Assembly: GCF_000153105.1 (NCBI RefSeq)
Contig: NZ_CH672376.1
Coordinates: 136,028 to 200,027, forward strand
Source: Blastopirellula marina DSM 3645
GTDB taxonomy: Bacteria > Planctomycetota > Planctomycetia > Pirellulales > Pirellulaceae
Direction: 5' to 3'
Length of the DNA stretch: 64,000 nt
The translations under genes and the position numbers were made by a program. Below are positions 24,895-32,964 of the stretch, in pieces; positions within the stretch are counted from its first letter, which is position 1, and every line of letters begins with the position of its first letter. The notes under the pieces are model-generated. The model was not told the origin of the DNA, did not search any database, and saw only the letters and a program-made list of their open reading frames with translations.

Positions 24895-25755
24895 TTAGTG
24901 CTCGCTGAACGAATCCCATTCGACCCAAATCGCCAGTGCGACCGCGACGCTGCAGACGATGATCGGCAGCAGCGCACGCAACAGAAGGCCGCTAAAACCT
25001 GGGCGTTCGGCCAGCGGTTTCCAGAGGGCGATCCACAGCAGCGCCGGCGCCAAAGTCGGCAGCAGATAGCAGATCAGAGGTACGCCACTGAACGACTGCA
25101 CGCGGGCATCCAACAAATAGCCGCCTGAGAGGAGCGTGACCGGCAGCGCGGCGCCCAGCAGCGCCGGTTTCTCTTGGGAGAGCAACGAACCGAGGGTGAC
25201 GCCCACCATCGCGGCGAATCCCATCCCCAAGATCTGCATCAGCTTAGCGTTGCCCGACAATAGCACCACGAGCATGCCGGCCGCCAGCGAGATGGTGACG
25301 ATCGTCGGCAACAACGGACCGTTCATCCGGCGCGACAGCGCGTCGAGCGGAGCCGCGATCACCAGCATCCAGAGGGGCCAGATGATCAAATGCATGGTGC
25401 GCGACGGTTCTAGATCGGCATAGGTCGGCACAATGAACCAAGCGGCGATCCAAACCGCGGCGAAATAAAGCAAGATACGTTCGACCAGCGTGATCCCGTT
25501 GGCCGCTGCGACCGGTCCGATCAGCGCCGTTAGAAACAGCGCGTACGGAGTCCAGTGCCAGTGCGACGTTGGTTGCCAGGGGCCAAGCTGCAGCAGCGCA
25601 TAGCTGGTTGCAAAGCCAGCGACGATCGCCAGCGCGGCGGGCCAGCGCTCGCGAGCTTCTGCGGAGAGAAAACGTTGGGCGATCCAAAAGATCGCGGCTG
25701 CGACCAGCGCCGGAGCCGCGAATCCATAGAGAGCTTCGTTCAGAGTAATCGGCAC
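24895..25755 (-). CDS. Polytopic membrane protein, unknown function
   Basis: 286 residues with about eight to nine hydrophobic segments spread along the whole length, for example AALVAAAIFW-type at the start, LAIVAGFATSYALLQL, ILLYFAAVWIAAWFIV, HLIIWPLWMLVIAAPL, TISLAAGMLVVLLSG, GFAAMVGVTLGSLL and LLRALLPIIVCSVAVALAIW. The charged, short loops give no enzyme motif. It is 17 bases downstream of the YceI lipoprotein gene on the same strand, so an operon is likely. Comparable proteins are seen near YceI and STN-like genes in related genomes as hypothetical proteins, from memory only. Confidence 0.8.
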   Translation of the reverse strand: MPITLNEALYGFAAPALVAAAIFWIAQRFLSAEARERWPAALAIVAGFATSYALLQLGPWQPTSHWHWTPYALFLTALIGPVAAANGITLVERILLYFAAVWIAAWFIVPTYADLEPSRTMHLIIWPLWMLVIAAPLDALSRRMNGPLLPTIVTISLAAGMLVVLLSGNAKLMQILGMGFAAMVGVTLGSLLSQEKPALLGAALPVTLLSGGYLLDARVQSFSGVPLICYLLPTLAPALLWIALWKPLAERPGFSGLLLRALLPIIVCSVAVALAIWVEWDSFSEH

Positions 25756-25772
25756 GAATTTTTTGCTCGGAT

Positions 25773-26636
25773 TTACTTGGCGGTGACTTCAATCGTCATC
25801 GCGACTTCTTTTTCGACCTTGCTGACATCGTAGTTCATGCCGTATTCGGTCCGATCGATCTTGAAATCGGCCTTTAACTTGCCATCTTTCACGGTCGCCG
25901 GAAAGGTGATTGACTTGGTTTCGCCCAGCAGGGTCAGATCGCCGGTGATGGCGAACTTGCCGGGTTCGGTCGATTCGATTCCGGTCGTCTTGAAGCTGGC
26001 GACGGGGAACTCACGCACATTGAAAAAGTCAGGGCTCTTCAAATGGCCGGTCAGCTTTTCGATCTCGGTCGTCAGCGATTCGGTCTTGATTTCAACCTTG
26101 ATCTCGCGCGGCGCGCCTTCCGCGAAGGTCGCCGTGCCGGTCAGCTCGCCGAACTTCCCGGTCCGCGGATCGGGCTTGTCGCCGCTGTGCGTACCGACGA
26201 ATTGAATCAGCGTGTTCTTGGCGTCCAACTTCACGTCCCCATCCAGCGCCGCGCCAACTTTGGCTTCGCTCGCCGCAGGCGTTTCCGCCGGAGCTTCGGC
26301 CGGCATTTCCGCCTTGGGAGTTTCTACTTTGGGAGCTGCGTCCGCGGCTGGCGCTTCGGCGGCAGGCTTTTCAGCCGGCATCTCGGCTTTCGGCGCTTCG
26401 ACCGGAGCAGCTTCTTCTGCGGCCGGAACTTCCGCCGGAGTTTCGGCCGGCATTTTCGGTTTGGCGGCTTTGACCATCGGAGTTTCTTCGGCATCCGGCG
26501 TTTCGACCGGCGTTTCGACAACGACGGTCTCGACAACTTCGGTTTCTTCGGCCGGCTTTTCCGCGACCGGGGCAGGAGCTTCGCAGCCGATCAGACCGGC
26601 GGCGGAGAGCATGAGAATCCAGTGCAAGCGTGGCAT
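25773..26636 (-). CDS. YceI-like lipoprotein with long Ala/Pro/Glu linker
   Basis: 287 residues from ATG 26636, with AGGA 10 bases upstream. Lipobox LIGC at residues 15-18. Residues 20-130 are a low-complexity linker of repeated PAE/PAEAPKAEMPAE units that would span the periplasm. The C-terminal 160 residues are a YceI lipocalin-like domain: DAKNTLIQFVGTHSGDKPDPRTGKF, then IKTESLTTEIEKLTGHLKSPDFFNV, FPVASFKTTGI, FAITGDLTLLGETKSITFP and KIDRTEYGMNYD. YceI proteins bind isoprenoid-type lipids in a beta-barrel. A lipid-anchored form on a long stalk is a variation on the usual soluble secreted form. Confidence 0.92.
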   Translation of the reverse strand: MPRLHWILMLSAAGLIGCEAPAPVAEKPAEETEVVETVVVETPVETPDAEETPMVKAAKPKMPAETPAEVPAAEEAAPVEAPKAEMPAEKPAAEAPAADAAPKVETPKAEMPAEAPAETPAASEAKVGAALDGDVKLDAKNTLIQFVGTHSGDKPDPRTGKFGELTGTATFAEGAPREIKVEIKTESLTTEIEKLTGHLKSPDFFNVREFPVASFKTTGIESTEPGKFAITGDLTLLGETKSITFPATVKDGKLKADFKIDRTEYGMNYDVSKVEKEVAMTIEVTAK

Positions 26637-26826
26637 CGTGTTGTTCCTGTGGCAAAAAGTAGCGATATGGGGGCGAGTCGGACGAACGCTCGTCGACCGC
26701 GTTCTTAGGCAGAAGAGGGAACGGCCGACCCAACGCGACGACCGCGCAGTGCGCCTCAATGGGCCGACCGAGCGTTCATCTTAAGCCAGTTTCTCGGAAG
26801 ATGCCATGAAACTCTGGCTTTATCGA

Positions 26827-27198
26827 CTAACCCAAATAGGGTTTTAGCAGAGCGATCGTCTCATTCTTGCCGATCGACAGCTTGCCGAAACCATGGACGG
26901 CGCCGGCCGAAATCGCGGTTTGCTGATGCTCTTCGTAATTGGTGATCAGCATGGTGGGAGTCTCTGACACCGCCGGATCGGCTTTGATTTGCTTGATTAC
27001 TTCGAGCCCGTCGGTGTAGTCGCGATCGAGTTTCCGGTTGACCAGCACCAGATCGATCGTTTCGCGGTGGAGGATTTCGAGCGCATCTTCGGGACCGTCG
27101 GCCTGTAGCACTTTGGCGCCAAACTGTCTTTCGACAAACGATTTGAGCGCGTGAAAATCAGGGCCGCAGTTGCCGACATCAAGTACTTTTTTGGTCAT
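26827..27198 (-). CDS. Receiver-like protein lacking the phosphoacceptor aspartate
   Basis: 123 residues, the size of a single CheY-like domain with no output domain. The fold order is kept: VLDVGNCGPDFHALKSFVERQFG, DGPEDALEIL, TIDLVLVNRKLDRDYTDGLEVIKQI, PTMLITNYEEHQQTAISAGA, and GFGKLSIG with the lysine of the fifth strand. The phosphorylated aspartate is replaced by N54 (LVLVNRKLD), and the acidic pair of the first loop is absent (DVGNCG). So it is probably a pseudo-receiver that works by protein contact rather than phosphorylation. Alone downstream of the PQQ propeller gene, separated by a terminator. Confidence 0.85.
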   Translation of the reverse strand: MTKKVLDVGNCGPDFHALKSFVERQFGAKVLQADGPEDALEILHRETIDLVLVNRKLDRDYTDGLEVIKQIKADPAVSETPTMLITNYEEHQQTAISAGAVHGFGKLSIGKNETIALLKPYLG

Positions 27199-27237
27199 GG
27201 ATCGAAACCGCTATTCGCGATAGCAAAGGAACGTGAA

Positions 27238-27275
27238 AACAAAAAAAGCGAGAAGGTACGGGTCCTTCTCGCTTT
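27238..27275 (-). terminator. Rho-independent terminator for the PQQ/EF-hand gene
   Basis: On the minus strand a 12-bp perfect stem (aaagcgagaagg / ccttctcgcttt, plus positions 27245-27256 and 27264-27275, 7-base loop) followed by a T run. It lies just past the stop of the gene at 27318-29051. Confidence 0.85.
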
Positions 27276-27317
27276 CTTGGATGGCGCCGCGCGGTGATTG
27301 GTAACCGCGACGGCGAT

Positions 27318-29051
27318 TTATTCTTCTTCTTCGGAGGCGATCGCGAAGAGATGCGTTTTGTTGGCGATGTACAACACGCCGTTGGCGACAATCGGGGTCG
27401 AATAGACCGAGTTGCCCATGTTGATCTCATCGATCGGCTCGGCATCGTCCGGATCGGCCGACAGCTTGAAGACGCAGACGTCGCCATCTTCGTCGCCGAT
27501 GTAGACGTGACCATCGACGATCAACGGCGATCCCCACGCGGCGGCCAACATGTCGTACGTCCAGTGCCGTTTGCCGGTCTGAGCGTCCAGGCAATGCAGC
27601 AGTCCGCTGAAGTCCGAGATGTAGAGGATGTCGTCTTTGATCGCGACGGTGCCGATGCTGCGATGCATCGTTTCTTCAAAACTGATGCGACCGTCGCCAT
27701 CTTCGTCGCCGCCGGCATAGTGCCAGATCACGGCGCTGTTGGGATTGTCGACGGCGACTTCGCCATCTTCCGGGATCACCGCTTGAATGCGGCGATGCGG
27801 CAACGGCACGCGGGAGCTCCCTTCGACCTTCATCGCCAACTGTGGGCTGACGTCGCCTCGTTTGGTCGGATCGATGCACCAGAGGTGACCTTCCCCTTCG
27901 CCATGTTCCGGGTCTTGTCCCACGGCGACATACACTTTGCCGTCATAGACGACCGGGGTCGCGATGATGTTGTTGCGAGTTCCGCGTCCGCCGATCACCC
28001 ACTTCGATTCTTTCGGGTTGCCGTCAAACTTCCACAGCAGTTCGGGCTTGCCGTCTTGGCCTTTGTCGGCCTTGAACGAGTAGACCCAACCGTTGCCGCC
28101 GGCGAACAGCACTTGCGGCACTCCGCCCAGTTCGGCGATCGTCGGGCTCGACCATTGGCCGTGCAGAATGTTCTCGCCAGGCGAACGATCCGTCCAGAGG
28201 ACTTCGCCGGTGTTCTTGTCCATCGCGATAAAGCTGGGTGCTTGCGGCGAGGGAAGCACGATGTGCGACTCATCGACGCCGTTCGACGTGTTGACGAACA
28301 GGATGTCTCCCATCGCCGCGATCGAGCAAGAGCACATGTTGTGCTGCGAGACGCCGAGCTCGGTCATCATGTTAAAGACCCAGATGACGTCCGCTTCGTT
28401 CTTTTCGGTGAACTTCTCGTCCTTATAAGGGCCGTCGTTCTCGCCGTCATAAAAGCCTTCGACATCCAAGCAGCGAACTTCGCCGCGACTGGTTACAAAC
28501 CAGAGACGGTTCCCTTCGACATACGGAGCGCAGCAGATGCCTTGCAGGGGCCAGTCATGGACGCGGCCGGTCGACAGCTTTTCGCTCGAATGTTGCCAGA
28601 GGAAGTCGCCGGTCTGTTCGTCGTAGCAAACCAACACGCCGAGATCGACGTCGGAAGGATAGCGCGGAAGCAGGCCGCTGCTGTTGTTGGTGCCGACAAA
28701 CACTTTGCCCGATGCGACGACCGGGTTGCCGTACGACTGGCTGCCGAGTTTGGCGACCCATTTGATGTTTTCGGCTTTGGACGAATCCCATTCGCCCGTT
28801 TTGCGATCAAAGCGACCGATGTCCCACTCCTGCGGAATGTTGGTCGCGACCGGGACGTTATTTCGCAGTGAGTTGCCGCCCCACATCGGCCAATCTTTGG
28901 TGGGTTCCATTTTTTCCGACGACTTGGGTTGCGCGTTGACAGCGACCGGCTCGGCGTCCGCTTGGCCTGACGGCAACACCGTCGCGATGATCGCGCCGGC
29001 GAGCGCCGCGCAGAACATGGCGACAGTCGACAAGAATGGCTTGTTTTGCAT
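27318..29051 (-). CDS. Exported PQQ-like beta-propeller with embedded EF-hand loop
   Basis: 577 residues from ATG 29051 with GGAGCT 4 bases upstream. A signal peptide (about 1-32) is followed by DWPMWGGNSLRNNVP, the opening of the planctomycete propeller family. Blade motifs: VCYDEQTGDFLWQ, IAMDKNTGEVLWT and HCLDAQTGKRHWTY. Between blades near residue 470 is DEDGDGRISFEE, a perfect 12-residue calcium EF-hand loop (D1, D3, D5, G6, I8, E12). A Cys pair lies in HNMCSCSIAAMGD. Active-site tryptophan-docking of true quinoproteins is not obvious. Second in a pair with the gene at 29120-31693, 68 bases downstream of it, and ended by a terminator at 27238-27275. Confidence 0.93.
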   Translation of the reverse strand: MQNKPFLSTVAMFCAALAGAIIATVLPSGQADAEPVAVNAQPKSSEKMEPTKDWPMWGGNSLRNNVPVATNIPQEWDIGRFDRKTGEWDSSKAENIKWVAKLGSQSYGNPVVASGKVFVGTNNSSGLLPRYPSDVDLGVLVCYDEQTGDFLWQHSSEKLSTGRVHDWPLQGICCAPYVEGNRLWFVTSRGEVRCLDVEGFYDGENDGPYKDEKFTEKNEADVIWVFNMMTELGVSQHNMCSCSIAAMGDILFVNTSNGVDESHIVLPSPQAPSFIAMDKNTGEVLWTDRSPGENILHGQWSSPTIAELGGVPQVLFAGGNGWVYSFKADKGQDGKPELLWKFDGNPKESKWVIGGRGTRNNIIATPVVYDGKVYVAVGQDPEHGEGEGHLWCIDPTKRGDVSPQLAMKVEGSSRVPLPHRRIQAVIPEDGEVAVDNPNSAVIWHYAGGDEDGDGRISFEETMHRSIGTVAIKDDILYISDFSGLLHCLDAQTGKRHWTYDMLAAAWGSPLIVDGHVYIGDEDGDVCVFKLSADPDDAEPIDEINMGNSVYSTPIVANGVLYIANKTHLFAIASEEEE

Positions 29052-29119
29052 AACAGCTCCGAAAACTTCAGGGTAGGAGATTGTTTTTGGGGGGGAAAGA
29101 AAGTCAGGCGCCGCGCGTC

Positions 29120-31693
29120 TTACGACTTGTCGTTGGGCGTGACCGAAACGTTGTCGATGTAGATTTCGGCGTTGGTCGCGTTGCCAAAGAAACCAGGGCT
29201 GCCGTCGCGGTTGGGGTAGGTGTCTTCCCCGACGATGGTCCAATCGGCCGGCTCGGCTTCGTCTTTCTTCCAGACTTTGCCGCGCACGATCGCGGTGTCC
29301 CTTTCGTTAGTCACTTGCATCTTCAAGCGATACCAAACGTCCGCTTCCAGCGTGAACGGTTTCGACTTCGCCATCCGCTGCTGGGTCACCCAAGTACGAA
29401 CTTGCGTCGTTTTGTCGTTGCCGTTCAGAACAAACTGATAGCCTTGCGCGATCAGACCGATATCGGGTAGCAGACCATCGTCCATCTTCTGCGCTTTGAC
29501 GTCGGCTTGAATCGTGTAGTCATGCAGTTCGGGGCTCGACATCCACGATTGACTCCGCGTTCCTTTCGGAATCGTCGAAATCTTGACCATCGCTTTGCTG
29601 CCGTCGACATCGCGAACGACGTGACGATAGCGAGCGCCAACCCAAGTGACCGGCGGTTGACCGACGCCGGTGGTGGAGTCGAGCGCGATGTCGTCGAAGT
29701 TAAAGCTCCAAGGAAGATCCGGAATCGTGCGTAAGCGGGCCGTGCTGGTCGTTTCGCCCAATTTGGCGGTGATCGTCGTTGCGGTGTGAGCGTCGCTCGT
29801 TTCCGAGGTGTAAAGTCCCTTGGCGTCGATCTTGCCGGGGCCGGTCAGCTCAAACGTTACGCCGCTCAGATCGGCGTCCAGCTTTTCACCCAACTTGTTG
29901 AACGCGGCGACTTCGTACTGTTGCGACTGACCCGGCTTCAGCAAGACCTCGAACGGGGTCACTTGCAGCTGATCGATTTCCGGGTTGTCGCTAACCGGGG
30001 TTTCCGGAGCGACGGGAGGGAGCCCCGTAAACCCTTTTTCCAGCGTCGGATCTTCCAGGCAATAGATGCCGCCGGAGGTCGGCACATAGATTAGCCCTTG
30101 GGCGCAGATCGGCGAGCCGTTGACTTCGACGTCGTCAAAACGGCCCTTGTTGAGAACATCCAGCGAGCCATCTTCCTGCGGCTCGAGAATCGCCCAGTAG
30201 CCGTTCGCTTCAAACGCGTAGATCTTGCCGTCGGCGTAGAGCGGATTGCCTCGCATGGCGCGACCGACCGCAACGCGCTTGCCGACCGATTCGCCGGTCT
30301 TGGCGTTAAAACCAAAGATTTTGCCCGCGTCGTTGAAAGCGTAAACGTAATCGTTCACTTTCAGCAACGTGCTTTTGCCCATCATGATTTCGGGCTGCTG
30401 CCAGAGCAGGCCTTTGCCGGTGATGTCGCCGGTTAACGCGCCGTTGATCGCAGCGACGTTCCCCATCATCGAGGAGATATCGCCGAGGTTTTCTTCGCTA
30501 TGGCCGACATAGACCGTGTCGCCGTCGACGATCGGCGAAGCGTTGATTCCTCGCATCGACATCGCGTAGTTCCAGATCGGTTTGCCGGTGCGCGGCTGAA
30601 ACGCCCAGAACTGACCATCGCCGGAACCAAAGACCATCGCCTTTTGTCCGTTAAGGGTCGCTATGACCGGGGCGCTGTAGGTCGTATCGTCCGGCAGCAA
30701 ACGCGTGCCGTTGAACCAGACCATTTCGCCGGTGTTCTTGTTAAACGCCATGAAGCGGTGACACGGTTTGGCCATGTCGCCCCAACCGATCACCACCGCG
30801 CTGACGATCACCAGATCTTCAAACACGATCGGAAAGTTGGTGCGTCCGCCGTAGGTCGACAGCAGGCCATACTCTTCGTGCAGCTTATGAACCCAGTCGG
30901 TCTCGCCGGTTTCGGCGTCGATGCATTGGAAGTGTCCGCAAACGCCCAACGCGTAGACTTTGCCGTTGGTGGGGTCGCCGACGACCGCCGACCAGCCGAC
31001 GCGTTCGACCGGCACGTCCGAGAGATAAACGTTGAATCGATTTTCCCAGAGAAATTCGCCGGTTTGAGCGTCCAAGCAAACGACGCGCTCCCCTTCACGT
31101 TTGGTGCCCTGTTCGGCGGCGCACAATGTGTAGAGCTTGCCGTTCATCACGATCGGCGTGCTGCGCGAGCCAAATTCTTCGGCGATCCATTTGACGTTGC
31201 TCCCTTCGCCGCCGGCGGGATCAAAGTCGTCCGGCAGTCCGGTCGCGCGGGAGTAACCGTTGTATTCGGGTCCGCGAACATAGGTCCAATCTTGCGGGTC
31301 GACCTTGCCGGGCGGTTTCGCGTCGGTAGCGACTTGCGTTTTGGCCTCGGCGGCCGGTTGCGCGGCGACTTCTGCTTTGGCCGCAGGCGCCGCTTCCGGC
31401 ATCTCTGGTTTGGCCTCGGCGGCGGTTTCCGTTTCCTTCGCCGGCGTTGCGGCAACTTCGGCCGGCTTCTCGCTAGCAGCGGCGTCGTCGGCAGCCGGCT
31501 TCATTTCTTCGGCGGCAGGCGCGGCTTCGTGGTCATGATCTTCATGTTCATGATCGTGATCGGCGTGATCATGATCCGCATGGTCTGCAGACGTGTTGCT
31601 CGGCGAAGGCGTGGGGCCAGGAGGTGGGGTGCAGCCGAAAGCTGCAAAGGACGCGAACAACAGTAGGAGGGAGAGACTGAAAGTCTTCGTCAT
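29120..31693 (-). CDS. Large PQQ-like propeller lipoprotein with His-rich N-terminus
   Basis: 857 residues. Lipobox AAFGC near residue 21. Residues 35-57 are alternating His/Asp/Glu (DHADHDHADHDHEHEDHDHE), a likely divalent-metal binding stretch, then an Ala/Glu/Pro linker to about 135. Propeller domain 140-560 with five blade motifs, such as VCLDAQTGEFLWE, QCIDAETGETDWVH, MAFNKNTGEMVWF, WAFQPRTGKPIWN and FGFNAKTGESVG. A beta-sandwich segment (about 575-660, FEVLLKPGQSQQYEVAAFN) and a C-terminal lectin/LamG-like domain (about 665-857) follow, ending GFFGNATNAEIYIDNVSVTP. Start ATG 31693 with AGGT upstream. Cell-surface or periplasmic; substrate unknown. First gene of an operon with 27318-29051. 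Confidence 0.93.
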   Translation of the reverse strand: MTKTFSLSLLLLFASFAAFGCTPPPGPTPSPSNTSADHADHDHADHDHEHEDHDHEAAPAAEEMKPAADDAAASEKPAEVAATPAKETETAAEAKPEMPEAAPAAKAEVAAQPAAEAKTQVATDAKPPGKVDPQDWTYVRGPEYNGYSRATGLPDDFDPAGGEGSNVKWIAEEFGSRSTPIVMNGKLYTLCAAEQGTKREGERVVCLDAQTGEFLWENRFNVYLSDVPVERVGWSAVVGDPTNGKVYALGVCGHFQCIDAETGETDWVHKLHEEYGLLSTYGGRTNFPIVFEDLVIVSAVVIGWGDMAKPCHRFMAFNKNTGEMVWFNGTRLLPDDTTYSAPVIATLNGQKAMVFGSGDGQFWAFQPRTGKPIWNYAMSMRGINASPIVDGDTVYVGHSEENLGDISSMMGNVAAINGALTGDITGKGLLWQQPEIMMGKSTLLKVNDYVYAFNDAGKIFGFNAKTGESVGKRVAVGRAMRGNPLYADGKIYAFEANGYWAILEPQEDGSLDVLNKGRFDDVEVNGSPICAQGLIYVPTSGGIYCLEDPTLEKGFTGLPPVAPETPVSDNPEIDQLQVTPFEVLLKPGQSQQYEVAAFNKLGEKLDADLSGVTFELTGPGKIDAKGLYTSETSDAHTATTITAKLGETTSTARLRTIPDLPWSFNFDDIALDSTTGVGQPPVTWVGARYRHVVRDVDGSKAMVKISTIPKGTRSQSWMSSPELHDYTIQADVKAQKMDDGLLPDIGLIAQGYQFVLNGNDKTTQVRTWVTQQRMAKSKPFTLEADVWYRLKMQVTNERDTAIVRGKVWKKDEAEPADWTIVGEDTYPNRDGSPGFFGNATNAEIYIDNVSVTPNDKS

Positions 31694-31951
31694 GAGTGAA
31701 TACCTGCGTATTACTGCTTTGAGGGCTGGGCAAGCGGTAGCGGTCGCTCTGTTTAGGATACGCCCTCAGCAGACGTCAGGCAACTGATGACGCATGAACG
31801 CGCCCAACGGCAAGACCGAGAATTCAACCGACTTGCGCTGACGGAGCGGGATCAGCGGAGGGGGAAAGCGGCGCCTGCGTGAGCTTTCTCACACAACGCT
31901 GGGGAGGGGGAAATCTGGGGACGATCGAAAAAAATATCGAGATCCTGGCAA

Positions 31952-32317
31952 TTACTCGTCAAACCACTCGTCGCTGGGGTCAAACTTCGGGTAGACGATG
32001 TTCAGAATCTTCATCTTCCCAATCGCGCGATGCCGAGTACCGGGGCGAATCATCACCAACATCCCTGGTTTTAGATCAATGCGGGCGTCATCCAGCTGCA
32101 TTTGAGCGTCGGCGTCACATTCCAGGATGTAGTAGGTCTCGGTCAACTGCTTGTGGTAGTGGAGCTTCGCATCGCTGGAGATCTCGGTCAGGTGAATCGT
32201 GCCGGGATAGTCAGCGACCTCCGCCAATCCGCGTCGCGCGGTTCCGCATGGGCAGGGAACACCGGGAAGGGCTGCGAGGTGAACGATCTCGTAACCAGAA
32301 AGCGAACTAGCGGACAT
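31952..32317 (-). CDS. Small cupin-domain protein
   Basis: 121 residues from ATG 32317, with GGGAG 7 bases upstream. One cupin barrel: the first metal-binding motif AKLHYHKQLTETYYILEC supplies H, H and E, and the second motif is MLVMIRPGTRHRAIG with one histidine. Single-domain cupins of this size include sugar isomerases, dioxygenases and ligand-binding regulators; the substrate cannot be predicted. An extra Cys pair near the N-terminus (VPCPCG) is unusual. No same-strand neighbour within 250 bases, so it is probably monocistronic. Confidence 0.9.
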   Translation of the reverse strand: MSASSLSGYEIVHLAALPGVPCPCGTARRGLAEVADYPGTIHLTEISSDAKLHYHKQLTETYYILECDADAQMQLDDARIDLKPGMLVMIRPGTRHRAIGKMKILNIVYPKFDPSDEWFDE

Positions 32318-32964
32318 GTACTACTCCCAATGACCGGCACGAGACGAACATGAGCAAATTGAGGAAGATTTCTGTGGTTTATCTTAGCTAACCGGCGCCT
32401 CCACTTCTAGTTCGTAAGGTTTCCCCAACCGTGGGAGTCTTTCTGCGAGGCTGCGAAGAGTTTGCGGCCTGCGTTTGGTTTGCCGTCGCGGGGCTGGCCG
32501 GATAATCGGCAAGGTTTGCCTGGTCCCTGGGAGCGTTACATCTTGCGCTACAGGATAGGTAAACCAAGTTGCGGAATTTGCCTTCGATCGGTAAAGCGTC
32601 ATCGATTGAGAGGCCGATACCGTGATCTGGCGATCGGAATTCGTTCGCTGAAGAAGTCCCTCTCGCGGAGAAGTGAGGGCACGTTAGCTTTCGGCATGGA
32701 GAGTTCGAGTCACGGGAAGACTCGACCGAAGTTAGCGGTCAATTTTTTGTGTGGACTGAAGAGCTTTGCAAGCTTCCTGAACAAGGTCCGACTGACGCTC
32801 CCACACTTATTTCATTTTACGACGGTCCCGCCTGTCGTAATGCATGAAGTAAGCGAACATTCGCGGCGTGGGAGTCGCACACCGTGACTGTTCACGCGAG
32901 CGCCGGCCAAGTGACGGATTGCAAGCGGGCCCGACAGTACTAGCGCATTAGGAGACGTTGCTCG
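32318..32964. other. 647-base region without a recognisable gene
   Basis: Frames of 72 and 141 codons are open here but their products look random and lack ribosome sites, so I reject them. The stretch includes an interrupted inverted repeat, ttacgac (32817-32823) and gtcgtaa (32834-32840), about 125 bases ahead of the cysteine-rich gene, and an AGGAG ribosome site at about 32950. The region probably carries the long leader and promoter of the cysteine-rich gene, but no clear promoter consensus is visible. Confidence 0.5.

Noticed and set aside
27294-28871. 525-codon plus-strand frame
   Set aside because: Antisense of the PQQ/EF-hand propeller gene, which has clear blade motifs and a signal peptide.
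32817-32840. Inverted repeat ttacgac-N10-gtcgtaa as an operator for the cysteine-rich gene
   Set aside because: Only seven bases per arm and no regulator or second copy; mentioned within the intergenic entry but not claimed as a site.
32462-32887. 141-codon plus-strand frame ahead of the cysteine-rich gene
   Set aside because: Random-looking product, no ribosome site, no recognisable motif.
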